From Varroa destructor (lineage: Eukaryota; Arthropoda; Arachnida; Mesostigmata; Varroidae), in contig NW_019211456.1 of the NCBI RefSeq assembly GCF_002443255.2, positions 32,795,341 through 32,859,340 on the forward strand: a stretch of DNA of 64,000 nucleotides. Direction: 5' to 3'. Numbering within the stretch: position 1 is the stretch's first letter; every line of letters begins with the position of its first letter. The position numbers were made by a program, and so were the translations under genes. Under the pieces are notes generated by a model, which worked only from the letters and a program-made list of their open reading frames with translations, searched no databases and was not told the origin of the DNA. Below are positions 12,401 to 26,125 of the stretch, piece after piece.

Positions 12401-15400
12401 GGCATTCACAAAAAAGGAAAAACGAAGGAGAAGTTCGTAAATAAGGAGAAGTTCCGCTGTTTACAGATAGTCTATGTATGTAGTTGTGTGTGTATACGCA
12501 TCTTGGAAATACTAATGAGTAATGGTGGTGGTAGCTTTTTTACTGTGAACGACCGTTAACCTAGCAGTTCCCACCAATGCTACGCCATGGCTTATTATGG
12601 TCCAAACTTCGATGCCGCGACGAATCAATAGAGTTTGATCGACTGTTGGGAAGCTAACAATAGTAATCGAGAGGCCTGAGCTACGTTCAGATTTGCCCTT
12701 CGTTCAAACGAAAAGGAAAGGTGGCAAACTGAGTTTTCATCGGTATGGATAGCATGGTACATGGGTTCAAATCATGTGGAGCAGCCAGTTTCCTGTATTC
12801 CGTGCTGCCGCGTCATCTCCTGCCACTAGTGTTACTGTTACCACAACCCAGCTGTGTTCTAGCCTACCGGGCTGTTGGAAGCACCTACGAGAATCAACTC
12901 TAACGCTCCATGTCCCAATTGAAGCAACGGGTGGTAAGACAACGACAGCGCCGCGGTGATAAAGATGAGGACGGCGCCACCCTCTCCTTGCTTCCTTTCT
13001 TTCTTTCTATATTCAAGTCAAGAGATATCTGATTCATAACTTTTATTTTACAAAGTCGTATAAAGAGCATAAACGATTCCGTCGACCGGAGGTCGCAGGC
13101 TTCAAAACCGGTACGAAAAAACTCGGAACAACGAATCAAATTTAGGAACGTATTAGCTGGACACGGAAGCTTCGCCACTTATTAGTGGATAGGCACCGAG
13201 CGCAACGGCAAGCAGCAGATTTCATGATAAAGAAGAGTTTCAGGGGGTATGTTCTAAGGCAGAAATGCAAGGCAAAGGCAAAGGAGAAACTGGTGCGGAG
13301 AAACGACATTTCTAAAAAAGGCGTCGATCGGATAAAATGATGGACATCAAAAGACAACTCTGTTCCGGTAGCTTTACATAAATCGCTAAAGGACCCACAG
13401 CGTACGCAATTAATTCTGAAACAGCACACTAAGACCAATACGAAGCAAGATACCCGCAATACAACTTATAATCCTAATCACTGTCGCTCCTTCTTTTTTT
13501 ACCGAATATCCGTTTACGCTCGGCGTCAAGCGCTAGTTATTCTCTCAGCGGAACGTTGCCCGCCAACCAGTGCGCTGCTGATATTGAAAGAACCAGGGGC
13601 GAAAAAGTCCATGGGGTCTACTAACCTCAATTAACTTTTTTGCTGTGCTAACGACTACAATAGCAAAAACGTATTATACAAAAAAGTGAAAAGCCTACAT
13701 TCATGTTTAAAAGTGTGTCACTGTGTCGATGCCGCTGTAGTTATCGAACGGAATCAAGGAACGTGCTATTTGAGTGTCGTAGAGTAACCCAGCATATATT
13801 ACGAAAATATTAGGAAGCAGCGGTGCAGGAAATTGTGGATATGCAAGAAGGTGTTATCGATTTGGAAAAGTTACTAAAAAAGCAAGTCACCCAACGCTAA
13901 TGTAACCCTTTCAGTCTAATTGTTCAGTAACAATTTTCTACAGCACAATGTAGTTTTCCTATAAGTAGCTGCGGTTTGTCACACGAACAACGTGCTTTCC
14001 TGAACCGCGTGCCAATGTTAGTTAGTTCAGATGAAACACCGTCAATAGGCTTTAGTATGCGTTGATATTTCCTAGACTAATCATGGCACCTAGCATTAGA
14101 GATAAAGGCTTAAGTTCGCCTCTGAAATGTACTGCAAAGGCCAAGTTTAGAGAGCTTGACAAAGTTTCTTCAACCAAGTCCTTTGAAAATCTTTAAGAAG
14201 ATCAGTGATCGGGAATTTACATATATTAGATATCTAACAACAGAGACCTACAAGAAGAATTATCTTACCGAGCGGTACGCTGCCTCGCTGACATACTAGC
14301 TTGTACTACGTATGAGCAGACTGTAGGTCAGAGACAAAACTTGGTATAATCTTTAAACTATGAGTCTGCATGAATTCTACCTTTTCGATTTTTGAATAAA
14401 ATAGATGTCTTAGATTTCTTTTAGAGTAATTATATACTTCACTATTTTTACTAGCGTAAAGTTACAAAGTTTTTATTCGCTGAACATTGTTTACTCACGC
14501 TGATATTATCAACACATTCAGGTGTTACTGTTAATTTTTGTTTAAAATACTTTATCAACGTAAACAAGTACGTAATATAAGGATCTTCTATAATAACAGC
14601 TTTTCGGCAAGCTATAGGATCGCTTAATAAATTTGTTCCTTTTCTTCTTTTCGTATGAAACCTTTGTGTTTAGTGCCAGTTATTACGGAGCCTCTGTCCC
14701 AAGCTTATACTTCAGTCGGTTTACAAATGAACAAGTTCTTTATTGCTTCCAAGTCCGCCACACCAGAATAGCTGTTCCGTGCTTCTGAGATTTACGTTAC
14801 TTTGAATGTTGGATATTTTGATGGCTAAACTTACTCTGTGCTATGATTCTATGGGTACTTGACGTGGCCTGGACGCTCTACGCGAAGACCGGTACCAAAT
14901 AACCTGACATGTCCGACAGTATGGTCAATTTACAAATAATTCAGGTTTACCGAAATTATGAATATCGTGAACCGACATGGCTATTGCAAATGAAGCACTT
15001 GTTCCTCCTATCCGAATTTAGGGTACATTTTTTACGCCAGCACTCAAACTAAGTGGAACCCAGCGTCGTTCAGCGTTTTACAGCCCTTATGATATCGTAT
15101 GTACGTATGACCAACTAGTAGTGTTCGGCTAAGCTTCATGCGTAATTGAATTATATCTCTTTTTTCTTCTTCGAGTAATCGTTCAGGGGCAGATAGGCGC
15201 CAAAAACCAAGCCGTCCTAAATAATTGCACCTCTCCGAATATGACGATAAGGTAAATGAATCATTTGTGGCACGTGTCAGACGTCTACACGCTAGTTGCC
15301 TGTATAACTCCAAAGCGCAACAAATATGAGTTTTATATCAGGCACGGAATTTTTACGAAAACCCTATGAGAGGTAGTCGAACTCATTGTCGACGTTGTCA

Positions 15401-16039
15401 ACAACGTATAAACAGCATGTCGAGCTTGGCCGTCAATAAGGTCCACCGAAAAACGGGATTTACATGATATCTACTAATTGAAGAAATTTCATCATAAAAG
15501 CATCAACGACTGCGGTATTAGACTACATATATCTAAGTGTTGTCTTCAACCTGCTTAGGTCTCGCTACAAATAACCACGTGGAACGCTACCCCTAAAAGG
15601 TTAATAAGATTAGAACATATTTTAGATGAAGGTTACACCGCAGGCCGCACATGCAGTATGTTACTTCACCGTTCACATGCAGAGAAAGCAAGAATAGCAG
15701 GCTTCAACCTAAAGGAACTGTTTTTTCCAATCAGAATGTCTACGCATATGTTAGGTGTGTACGATCTAATACGTGTTTTTTGCAGAGACATTACATAGTA
15801 CCCAGCATGCGTAAGCATTACTGTGTCATATTTAACGCTCTATGTGTATACGCGTATACATCCATTTATAATACGATGCTTGTACCATTTGCACGTGTAG
15901 GCGCACTAAAATCAAAACGTATTCTGCTACTTCCGCTAACATGTTGTTACATAGGTAATGCATAACTTTACTTCATCAACGTCATATATCCAGCTCAATC
16001 TACTGAGCATTAGACAGTTGAATATAGGGCGAAACTTAC
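9484..16039. other. Probable intron of the minus-strand candidate gene
   Basis: AT-rich apart from short GC-richer patches at 10.8-11.0 and 12.8-13.2 kb, whose frames hold stops or look random. A tRNA-like A box/B box pair (TGGCAAACTGAG, GGTTCAAATC) near 12712-12775 does not fold. Confidence 0.4.
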
Positions 16040-16410
16040 CACCTGTTGGACTGGTATCTTCTCCGCAGGAAGAGCTTCGCTGAGGTGGCAATCGAGGCCC
16101 AGCAGTCGCGCCATGTCCAGCTGGACCTCCCACACCCGCAGAGCTACCGGGAGGTTTAGCGTCCATTGTAAACAGCGGCTCTTGCGAGTGCCGGAATCGC
16201 GTGTTACGGTCAAGAGCCTCGGCAGCTCGGACAGCGCGTATGTGTTGCGCCACCGAGGCCGCTATACGGTCCTGTTTAGACACCCGAAAACGTTCGAAGA
16301 TGTTGAGATTTTTCTTGCGCTGCTGCGGTCGCGATGGCTGTTGACCGGGTGGATTCGAAGTGCGTCCGCCAATTTTTTGTGCGCCACCGGACGTTTCGCC
16401 ACTGTAATTT
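16040..16410 (-). CDS. Candidate exon, unidentified minus-strand gene (most 5' seen)
   Basis: Minus-strand frame open across the exon, between acceptor TTATTTGCAG and a strong donor GGTG|GTAAGT. It encodes a Gln/Pro/Gly/Ser-rich start, a basic stretch (RKKNLNIFERFRVSKQ), a helix-prone segment (RIAASVAQHIRAVRAAEALD) and a Gly/Pro/Ser-rich end. The GC content is well above the flanks. The donor is phase 1 and fits the acceptor at 9484. The shadow frame on the plus strand is also open, but its product looks random and has no matching splice sites. The product is not recognised; composition suggests a disordered cytoplasmic or scaffold region. Confidence 0.5.
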
Positions 16411-19400
16411 CTGCAAATAAATTAGGAAACAATGATAGCAATACAGAAGCTTTCGAAACTAGCGACGATTTATATTTTTATCTTCTGTAGGTTATTGCTT
16501 TCTTATATAGTAACCGAGATATGTGGTGGCCTAAAAGGATCATCACAATTTTGCTGCGTTTGTCCTAAGGTCATGGCGCTTCCGACATGCTGATAATAGC
16601 ATGATAATAACTATCTGAAACTTGCCTGCGTATTAAAGGTAAAAGTTGAAAGCTAGGTGGGACAGAGTTCTAGCCGGAGGCAAAATACTCTGAAGTTCAC
16701 AGTTCCATACAGTCTTCCGTATTAAGTAACCGGTCAAACCTAAATAGCAATGATGTTCAGCAAGATAAAAGGTTCAAATAACTTCTGCAGCGAAGGCCAG
16801 AAGGTACTAAAGCAAGGGCTAAAGACAGCTTTTTTAAATAGCAAGTTCCCATTTTCCTACTGGAAATATGGCAGAGTAGGCCTGCAGTACTGTGTGATGA
16901 AACTTTGTGCTCGCCAACTAAACTTGTTTTTCGCGTCTCAAGACTGAAGAAACTCAAAACATTGAGAGGAATGAAGTTGGCCAGACTTTGAGCTAACACC
17001 TCGCTTTGAGGCGTGATTTTAACGAAACTAATGTTATCTGAATTTTTGCATCGCCTTTGTAGATGCCAATCATCTTCTTTGACATTACTATAATCCTTAA
17101 CTTTACACTCAGTATTCTACGTCGGCTTGTATGTGATAACCCTACGTACTGGTTAGTTGCTGATAAAGCTTATTCATACGAATTAAATGCGGATTTTCAA
17201 ATAATGGAATAAAGAATAGCAAAATATAAGCTCCAAATAGTCTCTAACATATCGTAGCTTCCAGATTTAAGATCGCGGCACGCTTATTTACAAGTAGGAT
17301 CATCAGTCAATTGTGCATTGGTTTAAACGGTCTACAACTGGCTCCCGAAATATCGCCAAGTTATCAGGGCTGAGGAACTTCTTCGCGCGAACGCTCAACC
17401 GAAGGTTCAACGCAAGTAGACTGAGTTCAACTGAGCCTAAATATAAAAGACGGGTCTATTTCACAACGTAACTGTTTGCGATCGACGCACGCCAGTAAAA
17501 TTTCTTATTTCCTTTTGTGAGGGATATATCTTCAAGGTAAATTTTTATGAAGTATTTTTTGTTCGGACGTTAAAGTAGCCTTCAGAAACTCGTCTGCGGC
17601 ACGCCCTCAGACACCTATACTCAATCTGCCTAAGTGCTATACACATGAAATTGGACATATCGTCGCTTTATCATTCATTGCACGTATTCCATGCCCCGGT
17701 AGACGGACTCAGTAGTATGTCACTCTTAATGTATAAAAATAAAACCTGAAGTATCGCGTTAGAGCCTTTCGTACATGAAGGCAGTTCTTTATAGCATTGA
17801 TTCCCCTTATTGTCACCGAAGTTGCAAGACTTTTAGTCCCAACTTCGAAAGCCTTAATAGAATAGCTGTAGTAATGTTTCACCAAACATATTTAGAAACA
17901 AAATGCAAATGAACGCTCACAATTCAGCAACCGGGGCAGCGGGATTGTTTCCCGCCAAGATACGAATTCATTTTTAGAGCTGATTTTATGCCATATTGTT
18001 GTATTATGTAAGATGTTAGTTCTAAATATCTTATATGCATTGGCAATACTCCGCCTTTAAAAAGCGCTATATTGGTTATATTCTATTATACGAGGGCAAC
18101 TTCGTGTACTGCGCGTGTTTGTTCGTTGTAAGCTGGATATATGGTTTCCCCATCAAGATTTCTATTCCGTTATCCCAACATAAATACAAAAAAATCTCTC
18201 TTTTCCGATCACCGTTACTTTCGGGTTTTTGGCTTTAAGTACTTTACCTTATGGTAGCGCAAATGCCTACTAAATGCAATTAGCGGCGAGGTATGACAAA
18301 TTCTTAGCAAGATCCACCAAACGCTGTTTTTAATGCTCCTGGGCTGCCCTTCTTTGGTGAGAGATTATAGAGGAGCATTTGTTAAGACTGCGCGGTGCGC
18401 GAAAACAGCGAACTTCTAGTTCCTGTTCTAGCTGCAGACAGCTAGCCATTCATCCACCCCTCCACTCCCGTCAGAGTTTTTCACGTTCCTTTTCTACGTC
18501 TTTTACGTCTGTTCCCCTACTACTAGCCTATGATCAGCAGACATAATTCAGCTGATATTGAAGAAAAGAGTCTAAGTCACGTTAGAGGAGAGAGCTTCAT
18601 TTGTTTATTTCTACTTCATCTGTCGGCTGTACTGAGGTTCAACAGCAACAGCACGTGTAGGTCTGAATTTCAACATTTCCTAAATGATTAGTTGTTCTTG
18701 AGTAATCTACAATGAATGAATGATGTGATAGAAAAGAGGCCTAAGGCGAAAAGCTAACCATAAACCGGCATGAAATGATCATGGGCAAATGAAAAATATC
18801 AGATGTACGACTCGATTTCTTGCTTAAAGCCACGGAGGTAACTGAAAAGGATTACAGAAGGTACATGCCTTGTATGCATATATACTTACCTCTATAAGGG
18901 ATACGCATTATGGATAGTTATTTATTGTTATTATATACTATTCTTCATCAAGCTAATGCATCAAGTTAATATAGTTAATGTGTTATTAAGAGCATCTTGC
19001 TTTAAGTTTAAGGAACTGGGTTCGGAACGAAGCTTTTTTAAAAAAAAATTAATAATTTAGCTCATAATTTACGTGTCCTATAGCAATTCCAGCAATTAAC
19101 GGACATCAAACATTAAAATAACATACAACGACGTACATTAGTGTGGCACTCTATCAAACTGGCCGTTGAACAGCATGTTTGATTGGTTTTCTACTTTGCC
19201 TGAGTCGTCTTCGAGTGCCTAACAGCTGCAGCAGCTTCCTTAACGCTATATATTTAGTTCTTTCATTGTTTAGCCATATATAAATAAAAAATTTCTTTTA
19301 CCTTTTTCTAGTACTCTTAGGTTGAGCCTATGCAGGTTCTGTTATATATATTTACTAATAGATACTAATATACATGTCATTTATAATATCCTGTTTTTTC

Positions 19401-19748
19401 TCCTATAGTAAATTTAATCGCCAGTAGCCGTATTTTTAAACTTGACTGCCGTCTTCCCACTCCAAGTCCAAGTATCTTTGTATCAACAAACCATTATAGT
19501 GAAGGCGGCAGAGGCATTAGCATTAGGGAAAATTAATCCTTTCCGTTTGCCCTATTCTACATTCCATTTCACCACTGACTGTGCATTCTCCATCAGAGCC
19601 CAGCGTTTGGCCGCTTTCGAAAAATATTGAGCCCAAGTCGAATAAATTTGGTAAGCGACTGTTCGCTTGTCTGGGCCTCGTAGGTTTCCTATATTATATA
19701 TAACCTATTTGGCCAAATCAACTTTAGCCTCCTTATGGTATTTAGAGC

Positions 19749-19775
19749 ATCGAACTACCTACCCCCCACTACCAG
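19749..19775 (+). repeat. 27-base direct repeat, copy 1
   Basis: Matches 20959-20985 with one mismatch (T/C); core ACCTACCCCCCACTACCAG. Spaced 1210 bases from copy 2, upstream of the LINE. Confidence 0.85.
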
Positions 19776-20649
19776 TGACTATTTACCGCTACAGAAACAG
19801 CAGAGAAATTCTACCGCAAACGGGATCCACTATAGACAGTGCTCTGTAAAAGTGAGCCTGTTAGTAGAGTGCTGCAATTGTTGAGTCAGCCCCACATCTC
19901 GACATCGTTGTGGGACACCAAAAGAACTGAAGAGTCGGCAGTGTTCCTAACAAATCATCTGGAATCGTAGCAATGGCGCCTGTACTGTAATCCAGTACAG
20001 AATATGGTGGATCGATAGGCGTAACCAACTCGTGAAAAGAATACAGCAGTGAGACGGCCGGTGCCCGTACTTGATGACGCCATTGGAAGAAGATAAACGG
20101 GAAAACGGATACGGCGGCGAGTCAAGGAAGTTTTGCTGAGCAGCAACGTTACAGACGGTCATCAGAGCCTTGATAAGATGAGCGTACAGAGGGAAGCGGG
20201 GTACCAGCAGCGTCAATGCTTGGTCACATTAAACATTAGATGGCAGCAAGCGACAAAGCATATGTTTCACATGAGCGTTGATGGCACCTATGGCCGTAGC
20301 TATAGAAGCTGGTTTAGTCGGACGCTCTGCGTATTACGTCTGCGCGCCATAGGATGCCTCCAGCCGATGTCGTCAATAGTTAGGAAACCGGTTTTTGGCG
20401 TCGAGTTCACCGTTCTTATAGCTAAAGTGCCTAACGATGAAAGTCTGACGGCCGCATGACAAACAAGATCAGCCGGCTATGTTGCAGTAGAAATGTTCTT
20501 CGAAAATTAAAGCAGCAGAAAATGCTGGTAAGAGCAATTGTCGCCCTGGCATTGAGACTCCGAGACTTCACTAGCTACTAGTAGTTATATGATGAAAGTG
20601 CTGGCTTCTCCTAGCTAGTCCATGCACGTTTGCGTAATTTTATTATACG

Positions 20650-20675
20650 TATATATATATATATATATATATATA
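20650..20675. repeat. (TA)n microsatellite
   Basis: About 13 TA units, uninterrupted. Confidence 0.97.
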
Positions 20676-20958
20676 ATAAAACTTTTACTATATCACATTT
20701 CTACTACAGAAAGAAAACGCACCCGGTTCGAAACCGACTATGATCACAGGTACAGAATCGTAAATACTTTCGAATTTTTCTAGATGGCTATGTTAATACA
20801 TAGACTGGTATAAATAAAGGCTTTTAAATAAATCAGGCTTTCGGCCTAAATAGTACACTTTTTCAGTGATGCCTCCTACATGGCAGCATTTTTCCATAAA
20901 CACCCCAAGACAAATTAACTGTTTTCAGAAATGAGATAATTCAATCGCGAAAAATTTG

Positions 20959-20985
20959 ATCGAACCACCTACCCCCCACTACCAG
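20959..20985 (+). repeat. 27-base direct repeat, copy 2
   Basis: Same core as copy 1 at 19749-19775. The bases on either side are not similar, so only a short unit is shared. Confidence 0.85.
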
Positions 20986-21429
20986 CCTCTTTATGTCGGC
21001 TAACCTGGTAGATAAAAAATCCAATAACAGTTAATAAAATCTCTGATCTACGAAGCAGAAATTATAACACAAAAAAAAAATTAGATATACGTTCTATTAT
21101 ACCTCACATTTCTAACAATCAGGCTGAATCGAAGGTTTACAAGGAGCTCATTTAATATATAGCACGTCTTCTGGACGTGATCCGCGCACTAAAATTACGC
21201 TATGGATCATCCAATGATAAATCCATGGAAACCAATACATTTTGCAAGCAGAGTACATCATGCGTCCGCGTTAAACAAACATAAATTTTCTGCTTCTCCT
21301 CGCAAGTGGCGGCTGCGATGAACCTCACAGCCGAGGGCAAAATGGTAGTCAAGTATTGATGACTAATTATGAATGGGTGTGATGAGCTCACGATAATAGG
21401 AAACAAAGAACTGACACGATAGAGAACTG

Positions 21430-24390
21430 TCCCTCGAAAGAGAACAACCTGTCAAAAACCTGAAAGGCATTCGGATTGCCAAAATTATCACGGGCCAATT
21501 TAAAGCGCCTTGAGAAGCTGGTGTTCTGGAAACTCTGTTCAAATTAAGGTTTAAAATACGGACGCTAGCCAGTCAACTTCTCAGAACATAACGAAAGCAA
21601 CAAAGTATTATACGCGCGGTGAAGGAATGCCGATCACTGCGGTTCGGACGAACGCCAAACGGACAACCTAAGCTGCCCGGCCTATAGAGAGGTTTGAAGG
21701 CTTCTAGGTTCGAAGCCGGACACAAACACACTTCGTTTCATGCTAAAATTGATACCAGACGGACATGAAACATAGAGGCTTATAGAAAAGAACTCCAGTG
21801 GATACTTCGGAATCAAAATAAACCAATATGCAAATAACGGAAATCGGTTTTCTCCAGGCAATTTAGATGGGTTAAGTTAACACAAGGTAAGTATACTGGC
21901 TGAGCACTATATATGAAGTATAGCTGAGCATATACTTCGTGGTGGGGTGAAACACAGCTGTTATCACCGATGATTTTAACGTAACTATCACGTCCAGTAG
22001 CAACAAATTGTGTTAGGGACGTACGGATTGTAAGTGCATACTTTTCACCTAACGTTAGGTTTGTCCGTTTTGGTAAGTTGCGACTTTGGGAATCGTAACA
22101 ATATGATTATAACCCTAGGGGGCTAGGACAGGCCTGCTACTTCTTTGAGTAACAAGCACGTAAAGCGTCAGTGTAACGATCTGGAGGACTATATGGCCGT
22201 TAACAATGTGATATGCTAGGCTATCTCAAAAAAGATTCTGATTACTTTTATATAAATTACAGCATCGAGAGCTGCGTTAATAAAATACATCGTTTTTCTG
22301 CTTTAAGATAAATACCGACCCAGTTGATCATAGAACATATCAATAAGTCACTAGAGGGTTCGGCAATACAAAACACCACCGCAGTGCTACTCACCTTAAA
22401 GGAGGAGCGCAAAAAAAGTGGGCGGCAATCTCAGGAAGCTCTCTAAAAAAAATCCCGGTAGAATATTAACAATAAAGGTAAATATCGATTCTGTGTTGAT
22501 TGGAAAAAATAGCTAATAAGAAGAATGCTACCGTTCTAGCAGTTCGACCGGCCAGACTCCAAGCTCTTAGATATAGTTGAGAAAATTCATTAGCCAGCAA
22601 GTTACTACATCGGGAAAAACTCACAGGTAAGTTAAATGACGACGTATAAAAAGCGAGCCTATTAGATATTCACAAACGAAATAATTAACTAACTATATTC
22701 CTATATTTGCGGCAGAGGTTATAATAGAACTATTTCCTAATAATAGCTAGAGAAACGGCGATCGATGTGACCCAGATTCGTCGTATGATTATTTGAAAAT
22801 TAAATTTTTGAAAACGAAGCAATCCTTAGAGCAGGATGGAGCTCGGGCAGTGTTAGTCAAAAGATCAATTGGAAAGAGTGTAGATCTATTCGCTAAGCTT
22901 ACGGATGATATTTGGACGAGAGGATCATTTCCAGCACATTGGAAATACGCCGACTCTGTATTAGTGAATCAGATTTGTAGAGACAAGCCAATATGTTTAT
23001 TAAATAGGAAACACACTGATCAAAGGAAACGATACGAAACCACCCAGTTTGGATCTATAAAGGAAAGGTCAACAATAGATATTACCACAACGGTACTGGA
23101 AATGACACGGTATAAGATAGATAGATAGAAAAAAACAATGGAGAAGGGCATTATGTGCACTAGCGGCATTCGATACTAGAAAGAGCGTTTATCTCTCTCA
23201 GAAGAACGGCATGAAGCAAAACACGTTAAACCGTATCTGCACTGTAGGGCTACCGAGAGTTACCTAAATGACAGCTTCACAATACACAGCGGCATCACGT
23301 ACCGTGTCTAGAAGAGTGTCTCAGAGTTTAATACTGGGCCCTCTTCTCTGGAATATGAAATGTGATGACATCCTGCGACAAAACTATCTAGACCCAGCTA
23401 AACTAATGGCTTTTACTGATAGCCTAACAGCGCTAGTAGTAACTAGAGACAGTATTAAATTTTAACACGATACCTGTGACATTGTAAACACTTACGTCAA
23501 CGATCATGGCTTCGAACCAGCCTCGGAAAGGACGCAGCCGGTAATACTCATTGGGGAACAGAAGGTAGGTGATGTAAGCATCAAACTACATGGTATAAAC
23601 GATCTTGCAAAATAATTTGGAAACAATTCTGGATAATAAGACCACACGTTGTGAAGAAGCGTTTAACAGATTACTTAGTCTTGTCCAACCTGGACAGTCA
23701 TAAGGATAAACCTTGAAAGTTTCTAGCTTCGGCAATGGAATCAGTTGCTTTGTACGAAACAGGTACGCACAAAAAGCATAGTGCCAGAAAGTAAACCATG
23801 CCACACTTACAAGCACACAGAAACAAATAGCAATACGGGCGAGCAGAACATTTAGGAGCATGATTTTTTCCATACAGTAACGATTATCGCTAGGCAAGTC
23901 CCATAGGATTCGCTGGCGCATGAACGAACAGCAAGCTATCTTAAGAAAAAGATGAAAAAAAGATATCAGAGGTACAAGAGGAACGCTGCAGTGGTGGGAA
24001 CAATAGCAGCAGCATCAGACGGGAGCAGCTAAAATCACACGAACGAATTAAGGATATAAGTATGTGCGTCACGAAAACGTACAGACAACTAAAATTCGGC
24101 CTGCTTGACACAAGTGCTCAGTGAGCACGCATTTTTTGGAGGATCACCGGTTTCTTATGGATAAGATACCTGAGGCCGTTTGTAGATATTGTAATTAGGG
24201 TGTCCGTGACTCGATCGAGCGCTGTTTTTGGGCGTGCGTAATTTTAGTGGATCTTAGATGGGAGCTGGAGGAAAGGTTAGAGACCTTCCCCACCATTGAA
24301 TAATGGGTCCTCATGATGTTACATTTTAGAGAAAAATGGTTCAAGATTTGTCAATTTGTAAGTGACGTTTTTTTAAAGAAAAAAAAAACG
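21430..24390 (+). mobile_element. Degenerate non-LTR retrotransposon (LINE, R1/Jockey-like layout)
   Basis: A decayed element with its modules in order. Possible ORF1 tail with a CxxLRFG zinc-knuckle-like stretch near 21640 (weak). Endonuclease start EIGFLQ..LDG near 21845 and ITDDFNV near 21963-21983, matching the family GDFNA motif. Reverse transcriptase: DGARAV then GSFPAHWKYADSVLV (22835-22970), QFGSIKERSTID (about 23044), SQSLILGPLLWN (about 23320), and FTDS at 23412-23423 where the catalytic FADD is expected, so the active site is lost. Then VNDHGFEPASE (about 23497). A C-terminal CRYC...C knuckle lies at 24181-24235. Several stops and frameshifts separate the pieces. An A-rich run near 24379 may mark the 3' end. 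Exact ends and target-site duplications were not seen. Confidence 0.8.
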
Positions 24391-25904
24391 AAAAGAAACC
24401 CAGACACGTACTGGGTCTATCGAACATAGTGGAATGAGCTCCTTATTTTCTCCCTGATCCTCTTTCTCGTTTTCCGTCCTTTTCTCTCTCCCTAGATAGT
24501 AGTGGACGCTGATGCGTAACCAGCCTAGGCTTTTCCGGTCGTCTCTGTTTCCTCCTAGCAAACATTATCTATACACATACTCCTCTAAATGAGAGCGCTC
24601 TTTAGTGCGTGGTCTACTCGAGTTATCAAGGAAGCTATGCCCGAAACTGCAGGCCTAGAGTTCCATACCACCTGGCTAGAGTACGCGAGTTGTGCACAAA
24701 GCATTTCCGCCACTAACGACCTCCAGAAAAAAGCAGTTAATGAACCTGGAAGGCTTCAGCCATAGGGAGCAAACTTCCAAAAAGACAGCAGTGAATATGA
24801 TACTGTAAAAAAATTGAATCACCCAATGTTGTAATTTCTTTTCAAACAGCGATGTGTGTGTATATGGGTTCCAACATGTTAGTGGGTATAGGTATTTCCA
24901 TTAAGTACAACCGACGAATTTTGATGGGATTACATTAACGGTCGGCGGCAGAACCTTTGTGACATAGCTTTCGGGGACTATATTACGGCTTTTTTGTTGG
25001 TGTATATATACATTAGTGAGTTCTCTTCACATAATCCTTGTAACCATTTCATACTGCTGAGCAATTCAGAGGTTCTTTCGTTTCATGATCGGTTCGACTG
25101 ATATCAATCTGGAGAATGCCTCTAGGCCCTGCTCGTCCGATTGATCAGAAACAGAGCTCGTTCACCAAACACTCAAAGTTTGTCTCGGAGTAGATCAATA
25201 TCTTTTATAAGACTTTCGGTAAGGATCAGCGCTTAAAAGTGCTAGCCAGCGGCTGCTAAGTTCAGAACTTGCTCACTCAGCTCAGCTTAGGGACTTGGTA
25301 TTAGTAGACAAAGTACATTTTCAGACACATTAGCCTTAACAGTTTATGCGTTTTAACCTTGAACCTATCAGAACCAATCAATATCGGCCAGGTCAGCTGA
25401 GATAACGTGGAAACAGAGAAAAGAATAGCCTTTGTTATAGAAGTAGGACAGAAGGGTCAAGTAAACTGGTCATACATATGCATTGTTCCGCATTTCGAAA
25501 TGTTGTACGCGCTCGTTGGAACAGTGGCCTAAATAACCGGTGTCGAAACACGTGACTTAAAGAAAAAGTGCCGCTTCCATACGCCGGATGATTTTATTCT
25601 ATTGTCATTGTTGTTGTTTGCTCTAGAACTGCCTCAGAAGGGCGTTACTCGGCCTCTTTGCCGTTCCGTGTTTACTAGTGAACACTAATAATAGCGTCAA
25701 CTACGATAAACATGCAGTTTAGACCCGCGACAATTGTATTTTTTGTGACTAGAAAAATCAACATGGTCAGATTTCTCTCGAATACTTATCCCTTGTAGCG
25801 ATGCTGTCGCTGGACTGTGTGTTTAGAGCAGCTTTTTTTAAAAGTCGCGCCAGTCCCTTGCTTTAAGTCCGTTACTAAGTTGCGATTGCCGAGCAGCAGA
25901 CACC

Positions 25905-26125
25905 GGGGCGTTTTGCAAATGGGGCCCGGGCATCTGTCCCTGCCGCCGCCGCCGTCGCCGTCGCCGTCGCCGCAGGCAAGATCGGCTCGTCCGACGCTCG
26001 GTAATATGCCGCCATTTTGATTCTAATTCCAGTCAGTGAACTGAGCCGCACAGAGTTAAGAAGGCCCAAGCTGTCGTCTGAGAGTCCAGCTTTCCGAGCC
26101 GCCCACCCGCCCGCGGATTCTCCTG
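25905..26125. promoter_or_regulatory. GC-rich CpG-containing island with YY1-like site
   Basis: Sharp rise in GC and CpG in AT-rich surroundings, including a run of CCG/TCG units (about 25941-25972) and GCCGCCATTTT at 26008-26018, which matches the YY1 core GCCATNTT found downstream of many animal start sites. Read on the minus strand the site gives AAAATGGCGGC with an in-frame ATG and an Ala-rich frame. It could be the promoter or 5' exon of a minus-strand gene, perhaps the 1-16 kb one. No splice donor ties it to a gene. Confidence 0.3.

Larger units (their letters stand above)
16411..21429. other. No gene recognised
   Basis: Holds the two copies of the 27-base repeat and one TA run. The block 19950-20460 is GC-richer and its frames are broken; it may be an old mobile-element remnant, but no motif is visible. 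Confidence 0.4.

Noticed and set aside
13142..13459. Minus-strand 105-codon frame
   Set aside because: Phe/Leu/Cys/Arg-rich composition typical of translated AT-rich noncoding DNA; no splice context.
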